From: Candidatus Aminicenantota bacterium
Lineage (GTDB): Bacteria; Acidobacteriota; Aminicenantia; UBA2199
DNA length: 14,686 nucleotides
Assembly (NCBI GenBank): GCA_026393775.1
Contig: JAPKZM010000049.1
Location: forward strand, 1 to 14,686
Reading direction: 5' to 3'
This document shows positions 5,946 to 13,493 of the stretch, piece by piece. Both the position numbers and the translations under genes were made by a program. How positions within the stretch are numbered: position 1 is the first letter of the stretch; each line of letters starts with the position of its first letter. The notes under the pieces were generated by a model, which was not told the origin of the DNA, ran no database searches, and worked only from the letters and a program-made list of their open reading frames with translations.

Positions 5946-7961
5946 ATGGCGCGCATCGGCGTGTTCATCTGTCATTGCGGCGAGAACATCAGCGCCACGG
6001 TCGATGTCGCCAAGGTTGCCGCCGCCGCGGCCAAGATCCCCGGCGTGGTCCACAGCGTCGACTACAAGTACATGTGCTCCGATCCCGGCCAACAGATGGT
6101 CAGCAGCGCCATCAAGGAGAAGAACCTGACCGGGGTGGTGGTGGCCGCCTGTTCGCCGCGCATGCACGAGCCCACCTTTCGCCGCGCTTGCGCCGAGGCC
6201 GGGCTCAATCCCTTCCTCTGCGAGATGGCCAACATCCGCGAGCATTGCTCCTGGGTGCACGAAAAAGGTGAGGCCACCACCAACAAGGCCATCGACATTG
6301 TGCGTACCCTGGTGGCCAAGGTGAAGAAGAACAAGGCCCTGCTGCCCATCAAGGTGCCGGTGACCAAGACGGCGCTGGTCCTGGGCGGCGGCATCGCCGG
6401 TATCCAGGCCAGCCTGGATATCGCCAACTCCGGCCACAAGGTGATCCTGGTCGAGAAGGAGCCCTCGATCGGCGGCCATATGTCGCAGCTGTCGGAAACA
6501 TTCCCCACCCTGGATTGCTCCCAGTGCATCCTCACCCCGCGTATGGTCGAGGTGGCCCAGAACCCCAACATCACCCTGTACTCGTACGCCGAGCTGGAAA
6601 GCCTGGAGGGATTCATCGGCAACTTCAAGGCACGCATACGCAAGAAGGCGCGCAGCCTCGACGAAAAACTCTGCACCGGCTGCGGCCTCTGCTGCCAGAA
6701 ATGCCCGACCAAAAAGATCGCCAGCGATTTCGACGCCGGCCTAGGCATGCGTCCCGCCATCTACGTCCCCTTCCCGCAGGCGGTCCCCAACAAGCCGGTC
6801 ATCGACCGCGAACATTGCACCTATTACCTGAAAGGCAAATGCCGACTCTGCGAAAAGGTCTGTCCCACCCAGGCCATCCGCTTTGACCAGGCCGACGAGA
6901 TCGTGGAAGTCGAGGTCGGCGCCGTCGTGATGGCCACCGGCTTCGACATCAAGCACGGTGATTTTTTCCCGGAATACGGCTACGGCAACTATCGGGACGT
7001 CATCGATGGCCTGCAGTTCGAGCGCATGGCTTCGGCATCCGGCCCGACCCTTGGAGAAATGCGCCGCCCCTCCGACGGCAAGGTGCCGGAGATCGTGGTC
7101 TTTATCGCCTGCGCCGGTTCGCGCGACCCGGCCAAGGGCATCGAGTACTGTTCGAAGATCTGCTGCATGTACACGGCCAAGCACGCCATGCTCTACCGGC
7201 ACAAGGTGCACCACGGCAAGCCCTATGTTTTTTACATGGACATCCGGGCCGGCGGCAAGATGTACGAGGAGTTCGTGCGCCGGGCCATTGAAGAAGACGG
7301 CGTGCAGTATATCCGCGGCCGCGTCTCGCGCATCTACGAACGCGGCGGTAAATTGATCGTCAAGGGCGCCGACACCCTGCTCGGGGCCAGGCCCATGGAG
7401 ATCGAGGCCGACATGGTGGTGCTGGCCACGGCGGGAGTGGCCAACCCCGGGGCCGAGGCCTTGGCCCAGAAGGTTCACATCAGTTATGACTCCCACCATT
7501 TCTATTCCGAAGCCCATCCCAAGCTCAGGCCGGTAGAGACCAACACCGCCGGTATTTTCCTGGCTGGGGCCTGTCAGGCGCCCAAGGATATCCCGGAATC
7601 GGTTGCCCAGGCTTCGGGGGCCGCCGCCAAGGTAGCCGCCTTGTTCTCCCAGGATGAATTGATCCGCGAACCGCTGATCGCCGTGGTCGATCGCCAGGCG
7701 CCGCCGCTCTATTCGACCTGCGTCGGCTGCTTCCTCTGCCAGACTTCATGCCCCTACCAGGCCATCGAAAAGGAGGAGATCCGCGGTCGTGACGGCCAGC
7801 TGATCAAGACCGTGGCCAAGGTCAACCCCGGGCTCTGCCAGGGCTGCGGCACCTGCGTGGCCCTGTGCCGCTCCAAGTCGATCGATATCCAGGGCTTCTC
7901 CCACGAGCAGGTCTACGCCGAAGTCTTGGCCCTGCTGAACCGAGGTGAAAGCGATGTCTGA
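5946..7961 (+). CDS. hdrA: Heterodisulfide reductase-like subunit A, bifurcating flavoprotein
   Basis: Predicted 671-residue HdrA, close to the methanogen length of about 650-660. HdrA carries the FAD that splits an electron pair between ferredoxin and the disulfide. From the N-terminus: an ARIGVFICHCGENI domain; the dinucleotide-binding ALVLGGGIAGI with G147-G152 and EKEPSIGGHMSQ; LDCSQCILTPRM with C191 and C194; a ferredoxin motif at C243/246/249/253; a second with a long first spacer at C291/299/302/306; the rest of the thioredoxin-reductase-like fold; and a C-terminal ferredoxin domain with C592/595/598/602 and C631/634/637/641. No cluster is missing a ligand. It lies 1 nt after hdrB with a GGGGAGG SD (5933-5939), and overlaps flxD by 8 nt. 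No selenocysteine codon is evident. Confidence 0.96.
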   Translation: MARIGVFICHCGENISATVDVAKVAAAAAKIPGVVHSVDYKYMCSDPGQQMVSSAIKEKNLTGVVVAACSPRMHEPTFRRACAEAGLNPFLCEMANIREHCSWVHEKGEATTNKAIDIVRTLVAKVKKNKALLPIKVPVTKTALVLGGGIAGIQASLDIANSGHKVILVEKEPSIGGHMSQLSETFPTLDCSQCILTPRMVEVAQNPNITLYSYAELESLEGFIGNFKARIRKKARSLDEKLCTGCGLCCQKCPTKKIASDFDAGLGMRPAIYVPFPQAVPNKPVIDREHCTYYLKGKCRLCEKVCPTQAIRFDQADEIVEVEVGAVVMATGFDIKHGDFFPEYGYGNYRDVIDGLQFERMASASGPTLGEMRRPSDGKVPEIVVFIACAGSRDPAKGIEYCSKICCMYTAKHAMLYRHKVHHGKPYVFYMDIRAGGKMYEEFVRRAIEEDGVQYIRGRVSRIYERGGKLIVKGADTLLGARPMEIEADMVVLATAGVANPGAEALAQKVHISYDSHHFYSEAHPKLRPVETNTAGIFLAGACQAPKDIPESVAQASGAAAKVAALFSQDELIREPLIAVVDRQAPPLYSTCVGCFLCQTSCPYQAIEKEEIRGRDGQLIKTVAKVNPGLCQGCGTCVALCRSKSIDIQGFSHEQVYAEVLALLNRGESDV

Positions 7962-8388
7962 TTTCGAACCCAAGATCGTGGCTTTCGTCTGCAACTGGTG
8001 CACCTACGCCGGCGCCGACCTGACCGGGACCAACCGCATGAAATATTCGCCCCGGGTGACCATCATCCGCTTCCCCTGCACCGGGCGCATCGATTTCATG
8101 CTGCTGCTCAAAGCCTTCGCCAACGGCGCCGACGGCATCATCGTCTCGGGCTGCCATCCCAACGACTACCATTACAGCAGCGGCAATTTCCATGCCCGCC
8201 GGCGCTGGATCGTCTTCCGCGGCCTGCTGGATTTCCTGGGCATCGACGTGCGCCGCGTGCAGTTCTCATGGGTTTCGGCCGCCGAAGGCGCCAAGTGGGC
8301 GCAGCTGGTCGACGCCACCGCCGAACAGATCCGGCAGCTGGGGCCGTTCAGCGGCTATCACAAACTGCGCGGCGCGGGCGTTGAGTAG
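7954..8388 (+). CDS. flxD: FlxD / MvhD-type [2Fe-2S] subunit linking the Flx module to HdrA
   Basis: Predicted 144-residue member of the MvhD/FlpD family, which binds one [2Fe-2S] cluster and docks the electron-input module onto HdrA. Family motifs are FVCNWCTYAGAD (C13, C16), RFPCTGRID (C42) and VSGCHPNDYHYSSGN (C67). In methanogen MvhD the last motif reads GCH..DCHY. Here the second Cys is Tyr (Y72, codon TAC), which leaves four of the usual motif cysteines. I chose ATG 7954 with GAGGTGA just upstream; a GTG at 7945 in frame would sit inside that SD. The gene overlaps hdrA by 8 nt and precedes flxC by 10 nt. Whether Y72 affects the cluster cannot be told from sequence. Confidence 0.92.
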   Translation: MSDFEPKIVAFVCNWCTYAGADLTGTNRMKYSPRVTIIRFPCTGRIDFMLLLKAFANGADGIIVSGCHPNDYHYSSGNFHARRRWIVFRGLLDFLGIDVRRVQFSWVSAAEGAKWAQLVDATAEQIRQLGPFSGYHKLRGAGVE

Positions 8389-8398
8389 GGGTCCAGGC

Positions 8399-9208
8399 AT
8401 GGAAACATTGCGAAACAAAGCGCGTGAATTGCTGGCCTCCAAGACAGTGCAGATGGTCATTGGCTACGGCCGCGGCAGCGGTGAAGCGGCACCGGCGCGG
8501 GCGGTTTTCATCCGCGCGGCTGCCGAAGCTGAATCATTGATCTTTGACGCTTCCTGCCAGCAGAATTTGGCGGTCTATCTCATGAAGCCCGAGGTGCGCC
8601 AGCTGGGCAAGGCGGCGCTGGTCGCCACTCCGTCCGCCCTGCGCACCATTTTGCAGCTGGCAGCCGAAAACCAGGTCAAGGACCACGACCTCCTGGCGCT
8701 GGCCGTGGATGCGCAAGGAGAAGTGACTCCATTGGCGACGCTGCAAACCATCGAAGCCCACGTGGCCGCCCTGGACTGCAATCTCAGCGCCGGCGAAAAA
8801 ACCGAGCTGCAGAAATACGTGGCGCTGGATCCGGAGCAGCGCCGGCAATTCTGGCAGGAGGAATTTGCCCGCTGTCTCAAATGCTACGCCTGCCGTGGCG
8901 CCTGTCCGCTGTGCTATTGCAGCCGCTGCACGGTTGAGTGCAACCAGCCGCAATGGATACCGGTGCCGGCCCACGACCTGGGCAACCTGGAGTGGAACGT
9001 CATGCGCGCCATGCACCTGGCCGGCCGCTGTGTCAATTGCGGTGACTGCAGCCGCGCCTGCCCGGTGGGCATTCCCCTGTATCTGCTGAATCAGCGGCTG
9101 CTCAGCGAAGTCCTGGCGAATTTCAATTTCCGTAGCGGCATGGCCGCCAAAGCCGACAACGCCATGTCGACCTTCAAGCCCGACGACCCCGAAGATTTCA
9201 TCAGGTGA
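8399..9208 (+). CDS. flxC: FlxC-like ferredoxin-type protein, Cys-rich
   Basis: Predicted 269-residue iron-sulfur protein in the FlxC position. The first 150 residues form a domain without cysteine motifs that I can name. The C-terminal half has a ferredoxin pair, C159-x2-C162-x2-C165-x3-C169-P and C211-x2-C214-x2-C217-x3-C221-P, sufficient for two [4Fe-4S] clusters. Between them lie four more cysteines, C172, C174, C177 and C181 (CYCSRCTVEC), which could hold another centre or be structural. It is expected to relay electrons between FlxB and FlxD/HdrA. ATG 8399 has AGGGG 7 nt upstream; longer in-frame versions only re-read flxD. Database entries for such proteins are often called F420 hydrogenase or formate dehydrogenase beta-like, but no F420 role is implied here. 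Confidence 0.85.
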   Translation: METLRNKARELLASKTVQMVIGYGRGSGEAAPARAVFIRAAAEAESLIFDASCQQNLAVYLMKPEVRQLGKAALVATPSALRTILQLAAENQVKDHDLLALAVDAQGEVTPLATLQTIEAHVAALDCNLSAGEKTELQKYVALDPEQRRQFWQEEFARCLKCYACRGACPLCYCSRCTVECNQPQWIPVPAHDLGNLEWNVMRAMHLAGRCVNCGDCSRACPVGIPLYLLNQRLLSEVLANFNFRSGMAAKADNAMSTFKPDDPEDFIR

Positions 9209-9213
9209 GAGCC

Positions 9214-10236
9214 ATGGAAACCGAAAAAAAACTGATCGGCCGCGGAGAGCTGGAAAAATTGTTTTCCCATTGGCGATCCAAGGGCAAGCGCATCCTGGCG
9301 CCAAAAAAAATCGGCGCCAAGATCGATTTTGCCGCGGTCACGACCCTGGAAGAAGTCTGCCTCGACCAGGTGCAGACCGTCCAGTCGGCTAAAACGGCGG
9401 TTTTCCCGAGGGTCGAAGAGCTGTTCTCGTTCAAGAATAAGGACGGTCGGGTCGAAATCCGGGAACGCGACCAAGGCGCCTTGCCGGAGACCGTGATCTT
9501 CGGCTTGCGCCCCTGCGACGACGCCGCTTTCGCCGTACTGAAAGCCATCTTCAATTGGGATTCCCAGGACCCCCTGTTCTCGGCCCGGATGGAGAAAGTG
9601 GCCGTGATCGGCGTCTCCTGCCCCCGTGCCGATGAATACTGCTTTTGCACTTCAGCGGGCGGTGGCCCTGGTGGGACAACCGGCAGCGACATCCTGCTAA
9701 CCGAGATAGCTCCGGGCGAATATCTGGCGGAAATCATTTCCGAAAAAGGACGCGTGCTTGCCGGTGAGGCCGCGGGGCTGAAGCCGTGCCCCGCCAGCGT
9801 GAGCAAGGAAGCCCATCTGGCCAAGGTAGAGCCTGTCTTCGCCCTGGAAAGGGTCGCTCCCGCCCTGGCGCGGCTGTTCGATGACAACGCCTTCTGGGTT
9901 GAGCAGTCATTGCGCTGCCTGGGCTGCGGCGCCTGTGCCTACGTCTGCCCGGCCTGCGCCTGCTTCGACATCCAGGACGAAGGCGGCGGCTCGGGCCAGC
10001 GGCTGCGCTGCTGGGATTCCTGCGGCTTCGGGCTTTTCACCCTGCATACGTCCGGCCACAATCCGCGGCCCGTCCAAAGCCAGCGCTGGCGCCAGCGGCT
10101 GATGCACAAGTTCTCCTACATGCCGGAGCGCCAGCAGGTGCTAGGCTGCGTTGGCTGCGGCCGCTGTTCGCGCGCCTGCCCGGTGGACATGAACATTCTC
10201 GAGCATTTGCGATCCGTGGCGGAGGCGAAACCATGA
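9214..10236 (+). CDS. flxB: FlxB-like 4Fe-4S dicluster subunit, hydrogenase/sulfur-reductase beta type
   Basis: Predicted 340-residue protein resembling the beta subunit of cytosolic NAD(P)-linked hydrogenases and sulfhydrogenases (HydB type), which carries electrons from the flavin subunit. Visible landmarks are GLRPCDDAAF, a CPRADEYCFC segment, the cluster motif C235-x2-C238-x2-C241-x3-C245 with extra C248 and C250, a CWDSCGF turn (C266, C270) and a second cluster motif C312-x2-C315-x2-C318-x3-C322-P. I start at ATG 9214, with AGGTGAG just upstream and 5 nt after the flxC stop; a GTG at 9205 is possible but lies within that SD. The gene overlaps flxA by ATGA. No hydrogenase catalytic subunit lies nearby, so the homology reflects the electron-input module, not H2 activity. 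Confidence 0.88.
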   Translation: METEKKLIGRGELEKLFSHWRSKGKRILAPKKIGAKIDFAAVTTLEEVCLDQVQTVQSAKTAVFPRVEELFSFKNKDGRVEIRERDQGALPETVIFGLRPCDDAAFAVLKAIFNWDSQDPLFSARMEKVAVIGVSCPRADEYCFCTSAGGGPGGTTGSDILLTEIAPGEYLAEIISEKGRVLAGEAAGLKPCPASVSKEAHLAKVEPVFALERVAPALARLFDDNAFWVEQSLRCLGCGACAYVCPACACFDIQDEGGGSGQRLRCWDSCGFGLFTLHTSGHNPRPVQSQRWRQRLMHKFSYMPERQQVLGCVGCGRCSRACPVDMNILEHLRSVAEAKP

Positions 10237-11078
10237 GCATGGCCGACAGCTTCAAGCCCTATCTGATGAAAATCGAACAGATCAGCGACGAAACGCCCGA
10301 CGTCAAGACCATGCGCCTGGTCTTCAGCGACGAGCGGGAAGGTAAAAATTTCAGCTTCCGCACCGGTCAGTTTGGCGAATACTCGGTATTCGGCGAGGGG
10401 GAGTGCACCTTCTGCATCGCCTCGCCGCCCACGCGTCAGGGATATATCGAATGCACCTTCCGCAAGGCCGGACGAGTGACATCGGCGCTGTCCGGCCTCG
10501 AGCCGGGGGAAATCATCGGTTTCCGCGGGCCCTACGGGAATATTTTCCCCATCAGCGATTGGGAAGGCAAAAACCTGCTGTTTATCGCCGGCGGCATCGC
10601 CCTGCCGCCCATGCGCAGCGTGATCTGGAACGTCCTGGATTTGCGAGAGCGCTACGGGAATATTACGATCGTCTACGGCGCCCGCACCGTGGCCGACCTA
10701 GTGTACAAGCGCGAACTGGCCGAGTGGGCCGGGCGTTCCGACGTCAAACTGATCAGCACCGTTGATCCCGGCGGCGAAACTCCCGATTGGAAAGGGGAGA
10801 TCGGCTTCGTGCCGACGGTGCTCGGCAGGGCCGCCCCCGCTATCGCGAGCCGCGATACCGTGGCCGTGGTCTGCGGCCCGCCGGTGATGATCAAGTTTAC
10901 TTTTCCGGTATTGACCAAGCTGGGATTCAAGCCGGAAAATATCTTCACCACCCTGGAGAACCGCATGAAGTGCGGGGTGGGCAAGTGCGGCCGCTGCAAC
11001 GTCGGTAAGTACTTCGTCTGCAAGGACGGGCCGGTGTTCACCTTCGCGCAGTTGAAAGATATGCCGCAGGAGTATTAA
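10233..11078 (+). CDS. flxA: FlxA-like NAD(P)H-oxidising flavoprotein
   Basis: Predicted 281-residue member of the ferredoxin-NADP reductase superfamily, similar to hydrogenase gamma and dihydroorotate dehydrogenase electron-transfer subunits. Order of domains: FAD-binding barrel (about 10-105, with FRTGQFGEYSVFG and the CTFCIASPP flavin loop); nucleotide-binding domain (about 110-235, with LLFIAGGIALPPMRS and VAVVCGPPVM); and a C-terminal [2Fe-2S] loop, C247-x4-C252-x2-C255-x7-C263. It should oxidise NADH or NADPH in the cytoplasm and feed electrons to FlxB. NADH is the reported donor for the Desulfovibrio complex, but cofactor choice cannot be read here. A GGAGG SD (10221-10225) precedes ATG 10233; an ATG at 10239 is an alternative. 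It is the last gene of the operon. Confidence 0.92.
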   Translation: MSMADSFKPYLMKIEQISDETPDVKTMRLVFSDEREGKNFSFRTGQFGEYSVFGEGECTFCIASPPTRQGYIECTFRKAGRVTSALSGLEPGEIIGFRGPYGNIFPISDWEGKNLLFIAGGIALPPMRSVIWNVLDLRERYGNITIVYGARTVADLVYKRELAEWAGRSDVKLISTVDPGGETPDWKGEIGFVPTVLGRAAPAIASRDTVAVVCGPPVMIKFTFPVLTKLGFKPENIFTTLENRMKCGVGKCGRCNVGKYFVCKDGPVFTFAQLKDMPQEY

Positions 11079-11368
11079 ACCGTTATGCGTTATGCGTGAT
11101 GCGTGACGAGGGGCGGTTCGCGAACCGCCCGTACATAAAGAAAAATTCCAAATCACAAATTCCAAATACCAAATAAATTCCAAGTTCCAAATTCCAATGT
11201 CATAAATAAATCCTCTATCAAGCTTCTTCTTTTTGTTTAGGTAATTGGATCATTGATGCTTGATGCTTGTTTGGGATTTGGTGCTTGGGATTTGGAATTT
11301 ATTTTCAACAATGAACATCAAACCTTGCTTTTGATTCTTCCTTGTTACGCGTCTCGCGTCACGTGAGT
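11079..11368. repeat. AT-rich composite repeat spacer between convergent genes
   Basis: This 290-bp gap between flxA (+) and the transporter (-) has no credible gene. It contains ordered repeat blocks: four heptamers of form GTKAYGM (11082-11109); a perfect 20-bp palindrome (11111-11130); a run of TTCCAAAT-type repeats (11145-11197); then the same kind of repeat in reverse orientation (11269-11304); and inverted GCGT-type heptamers (about 11344-11364). AAATAAATTCCAA at 11171-11183 has an exact inverted copy at 11292-11304. A short tandem TTGATGC also occurs (11253-11266). Base composition is far more AT-rich than the genes around it. It may be a dispersed non-coding element or a product of repeated slippage. 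Confidence 0.7.
11111..11130. repeat. 20-bp perfect palindrome, stem-loop capable
   Basis: GGGCGGTT at 11111-11118, CGCG, and AACCGCCC at 11123-11130 form a perfect palindrome that folds as an 8-bp GC-rich stem with a 4-nt loop. It lies 33 nt after the flxA stop. There is no T-tract on either strand, so it is not a standard Rho-independent terminator, though it could protect the mRNA 3' end or be a REP-like dispersed element. Similar GGCGGTTCGCGAACCGCC-type palindromes are, from memory, common in spacers of various bacterial MAGs. Confidence 0.65.
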
Positions 11369-13351
11369 TTACAGGTCGAGTCTTATAGGCAACGTCACCG
11401 AGGTGATCTCGTCCCAATGCAGCTGGCGCTGGATGGCGAAAGCCGTCTCGTTGTGCAGCATCTTGTGGTAGAACTTCTCGTGGCGGAAGGTCAGCTTGCC
11501 GGTGAACACGGTCGAGCGGTGGAACTCGGCCTTGATGTCCTTGCAAAGCAGGGTGGCCGTTTCGACCACGTCGGTGCCCACGGCCATGCGGTAGTCGGCG
11601 GCGAAGCCCAGGCTGCGGGCTAGGTCGACGTATTTTTGCAGGGTCGCCTTGACCGATTCCTCCAGGTTCTTCATCTCCTCGGCCCCTTTGAAACTGCCGG
11701 AGTCGACCACGGCTACCGAGGCGAAGATGAAATTCTTGTACAGGTTGGGGAAATTGCGGATTACCGAAAGGATCGTATGCGCACCGAAGCCGCTGTAGTC
11801 GCTGACCAGCTGGATAGCGGTCATCTCCCGGGGATTGACCGGGTCCATGTTGGCCTCGTGGCTGGTAGAAATGTCGGTCAGGAGTTCGTCGAGCTTGCGC
11901 ACCGCCTTTTTCACGTTGTTGTAATGGCGGCGGATCAGGTAGCAGATGGTCACGAAAGCAGCCGTGATCAACAGCGTCATCCAGCCGCCCTCGCGGAATT
12001 TTTCATAGCTGGTGATGATTAGGATGGTGAAGCAGAGGACGAAGCCGGTCATGTGCACTGGCAAATGCTTTTTCCAGTAAACTTCCCTTTTGCGGTTTTT
12101 TATGAAATAGGTGGACATGCCGATTTCCGATATGGAAAAGGTCATGAAAACGTTGATCGCATACATGACCACAAGGTTGGATATCTTGCCCCCGGTGTAG
12201 AGCAGCAGGAAAATGGAAGCCCCGCCCATGAGCAGGACGCCGTTCTGCATGGTCAGCCGTTCCGACAGCGCGGCGAAGCGGTGCGGGAACCAGGAGTCGA
12301 TGGCCATGTTGGCCATGACCCGCGGGCCGTCGATGAAGCCGGTCTGGGCCCCGACGAACAGCAGGGCGCCTTCGGACAAAATAGTGACCAGGGCCAATAT
12401 GTAGCCGATCGACCAATTGCCGTAAAGAGCGTTGGCCAAGATGGTATTCAAGGTTTTGCCTGTGCCGGGAGTGACCTTCAAGAGCAGGTAGCACAGAAAC
12501 AGGCCGCTGGCGGTGAAGGCCAGCGAGGTGGACATGTAAAGCATGGTCCGCTTGCCGGTTTGCACCTTGGGCTCGCGCATGATCTGTAAGCCGTTGGAGA
12601 CGGCTTCGATGCCGGTATAGGTGCCGCCGCCCAGCGAGTAGGCGCGCAGGAAGAGGGCCAGCATGCCCAGGCCGCCCAGGCTCGACAAGCCGATGTTGAA
12701 ATTGCCCTTGATGCTTTGCACGACCGGCACGATCTGGGGCAGATGCGAAAGGATGCCGTAGCCGATCATGAAAACGTGGGTCAGGACGAAAACGATGAAT
12801 ATCGGGGCCAGCATGGTCACCGATTCCTTCACGCCACGGATGTTCATGATGATCAAAACGGCAATCAAAAACAATTCGAAGAAAATTTTATAGTCATGGA
12901 AACCCAGGGGCAGGAAACTGAACAGGGCATCGCCGCAGGCGGCGATGGAGACGGTGATGGTCAGCATGTAGTCGACCAGCAGGGCGCTGCCCGAAACGAC
13001 TCCGGCCTTGCTCCCCAGGGTATGGGTGGCCACGATGTAACCGCCGCCGCCATGGGGAAAATGTTCGATGATGCGCGAATAGGCGTACGAGATGATAAAA
13101 ACGGTCAGCGAGGTGGCCAGGGCCAGGAAGACGGCCAGGTAGGTGTGGGGACCCAGGGCGCGGAAGGCTTCCTCGGGGCCGTAGGAAGAAGAGGACAGGC
13201 CGTCGGCGCCGAGGCCGATCCAGGCCAGCAATGGCACCAGGGATATCTTGTGGAAAATGGACGGGTCCTTGATGTTGCGCGGCGCGCCGATCACCGTCTG
13301 GCGCAGTTTCTCGATCAGTGACGCTTGTTCATCCGAACCGTTGGGTATCAT
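11369..13351 (-). CDS. APC-superfamily transporter, KimA-like potassium importer candidate
   Basis: Predicted 660-residue integral membrane protein with about twelve hydrophobic segments between residues 36 and 480, followed by a soluble C-terminal domain of about 170 residues. KimA of Bacillus (about 600 aa, a K+/H+ symporter) has the same layout. Residues that I recall as lining the KimA ion site are found at matching spacing: D50 and Y57 in GADGLSSSSYGPEEA, D127, Y128, T131 and S135 in LVDYMLTITVS, and T246 and E249 in YTGIEAVSNG. This favours K+ over amino acids as substrate, although many databases would say only APC family permease. It starts at the ATG complementary to 13349-13351, with AGGA as SD, and has a good promoter upstream. 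It faces flxA tail to tail across the repeat spacer. Bacillus KimA is inhibited by c-di-AMP; nothing here shows that for this protein. Confidence 0.85.
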   Translation of the reverse strand: MIPNGSDEQASLIEKLRQTVIGAPRNIKDPSIFHKISLVPLLAWIGLGADGLSSSSYGPEEAFRALGPHTYLAVFLALATSLTVFIISYAYSRIIEHFPHGGGGYIVATHTLGSKAGVVSGSALLVDYMLTITVSIAACGDALFSFLPLGFHDYKIFFELFLIAVLIIMNIRGVKESVTMLAPIFIVFVLTHVFMIGYGILSHLPQIVPVVQSIKGNFNIGLSSLGGLGMLALFLRAYSLGGGTYTGIEAVSNGLQIMREPKVQTGKRTMLYMSTSLAFTASGLFLCYLLLKVTPGTGKTLNTILANALYGNWSIGYILALVTILSEGALLFVGAQTGFIDGPRVMANMAIDSWFPHRFAALSERLTMQNGVLLMGGASIFLLLYTGGKISNLVVMYAINVFMTFSISEIGMSTYFIKNRKREVYWKKHLPVHMTGFVLCFTILIITSYEKFREGGWMTLLITAAFVTICYLIRRHYNNVKKAVRKLDELLTDISTSHEANMDPVNPREMTAIQLVSDYSGFGAHTILSVIRNFPNLYKNFIFASVAVVDSGSFKGAEEMKNLEESVKATLQKYVDLARSLGFAADYRMAVGTDVVETATLLCKDIKAEFHRSTVFTGKLTFRHEKFYHKMLHNETAFAIQRQLHWDEITSVTLPIRLDL

Positions 13352-13404
13352 TTATTTCCTTTTTTGACTTCGGTTGAATCCGAATCGCGGCTTGCGAATA
13401 ATAA

Positions 13405-13433
13405 ATTTTACACATTTTGGCGGTGCCTGTCAA
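13405..13433 (-). promoter_or_regulatory. Promoter of the KimA-like transporter
   Basis: On the minus strand, a perfect -35 TTGACA (13433-13428) is followed after exactly 17 bp by TAAAAT (13410-13405; 5 of 6 against TATAAT). Transcription would start near 13398, giving a leader of about 47 nt before the ATG. This is the best promoter match in the window. Confidence 0.65.
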
Positions 13434-13463
13434 CTCGCGTGTCATCCCGCCTGAGGTTGACAG
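13427..13463. repeat. Inverted repeat joining two divergent -35 boxes
   Basis: CTGTCAAC (13427-13434) and GTTGACAG (13456-13463) are exact reverse complements separated by 21 bp. Each arm contains the TTGACA -35 hexamer of one of the two divergent candidate promoters. The symmetry may simply reflect two consensus -35 boxes, or may form an operator or RNA hairpin. Confidence 0.55.
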
Positions 13464-13486
13464 CATGCCGATGATCGGGGTAAACT
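13457..13486 (+). promoter_or_regulatory. Candidate promoter of the PRC/MgtE_N/CBS gene
   Basis: TTGACA (13457-13462) is followed after 18 bp by TAAACT (13481-13486; 4 of 6). A start 6-8 nt downstream would fall at about 13492-13494, directly at the gene's ATG, which would make the message leaderless. The weak -10 makes this less certain than the opposing promoter. Confidence 0.4.
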
Positions 13487-13493
13487 GGAAAGC

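Noticed and set aside
4877..5968. Minus-strand open frame of 363 codons
   Set aside because: Antisense to hdrC/hdrB, whose cysteine motifs show the plus strand is coding.
4452..7961. Methanogen Hdr, Qmo, or sulfur-oxidation sHdr system
   Set aside because: HdrB has two complete CCG domains (Qmo has no HdrB), there is only one hdrB and one hdrC and no lipoate or sHdr genes, and the flx genes follow directly. Other genes are bacterial in type.
11111..11130. Rho-independent terminator
   Set aside because: The hairpin is strong but followed by gtacataaagaaaaa on the plus strand and by no T-run on the minus strand.
11145..11304. CRISPR array
   Set aside because: The repeats are short, degenerate and AT-rich, without constant-length repeats alternating with unique spacers; no cas gene nearby.
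12716..13321. Plus-strand open frame of 201 codons, Gly/Gln/Asp-rich
   Set aside because: It is the complement of the transporter's membrane helices; no SD, no domain.
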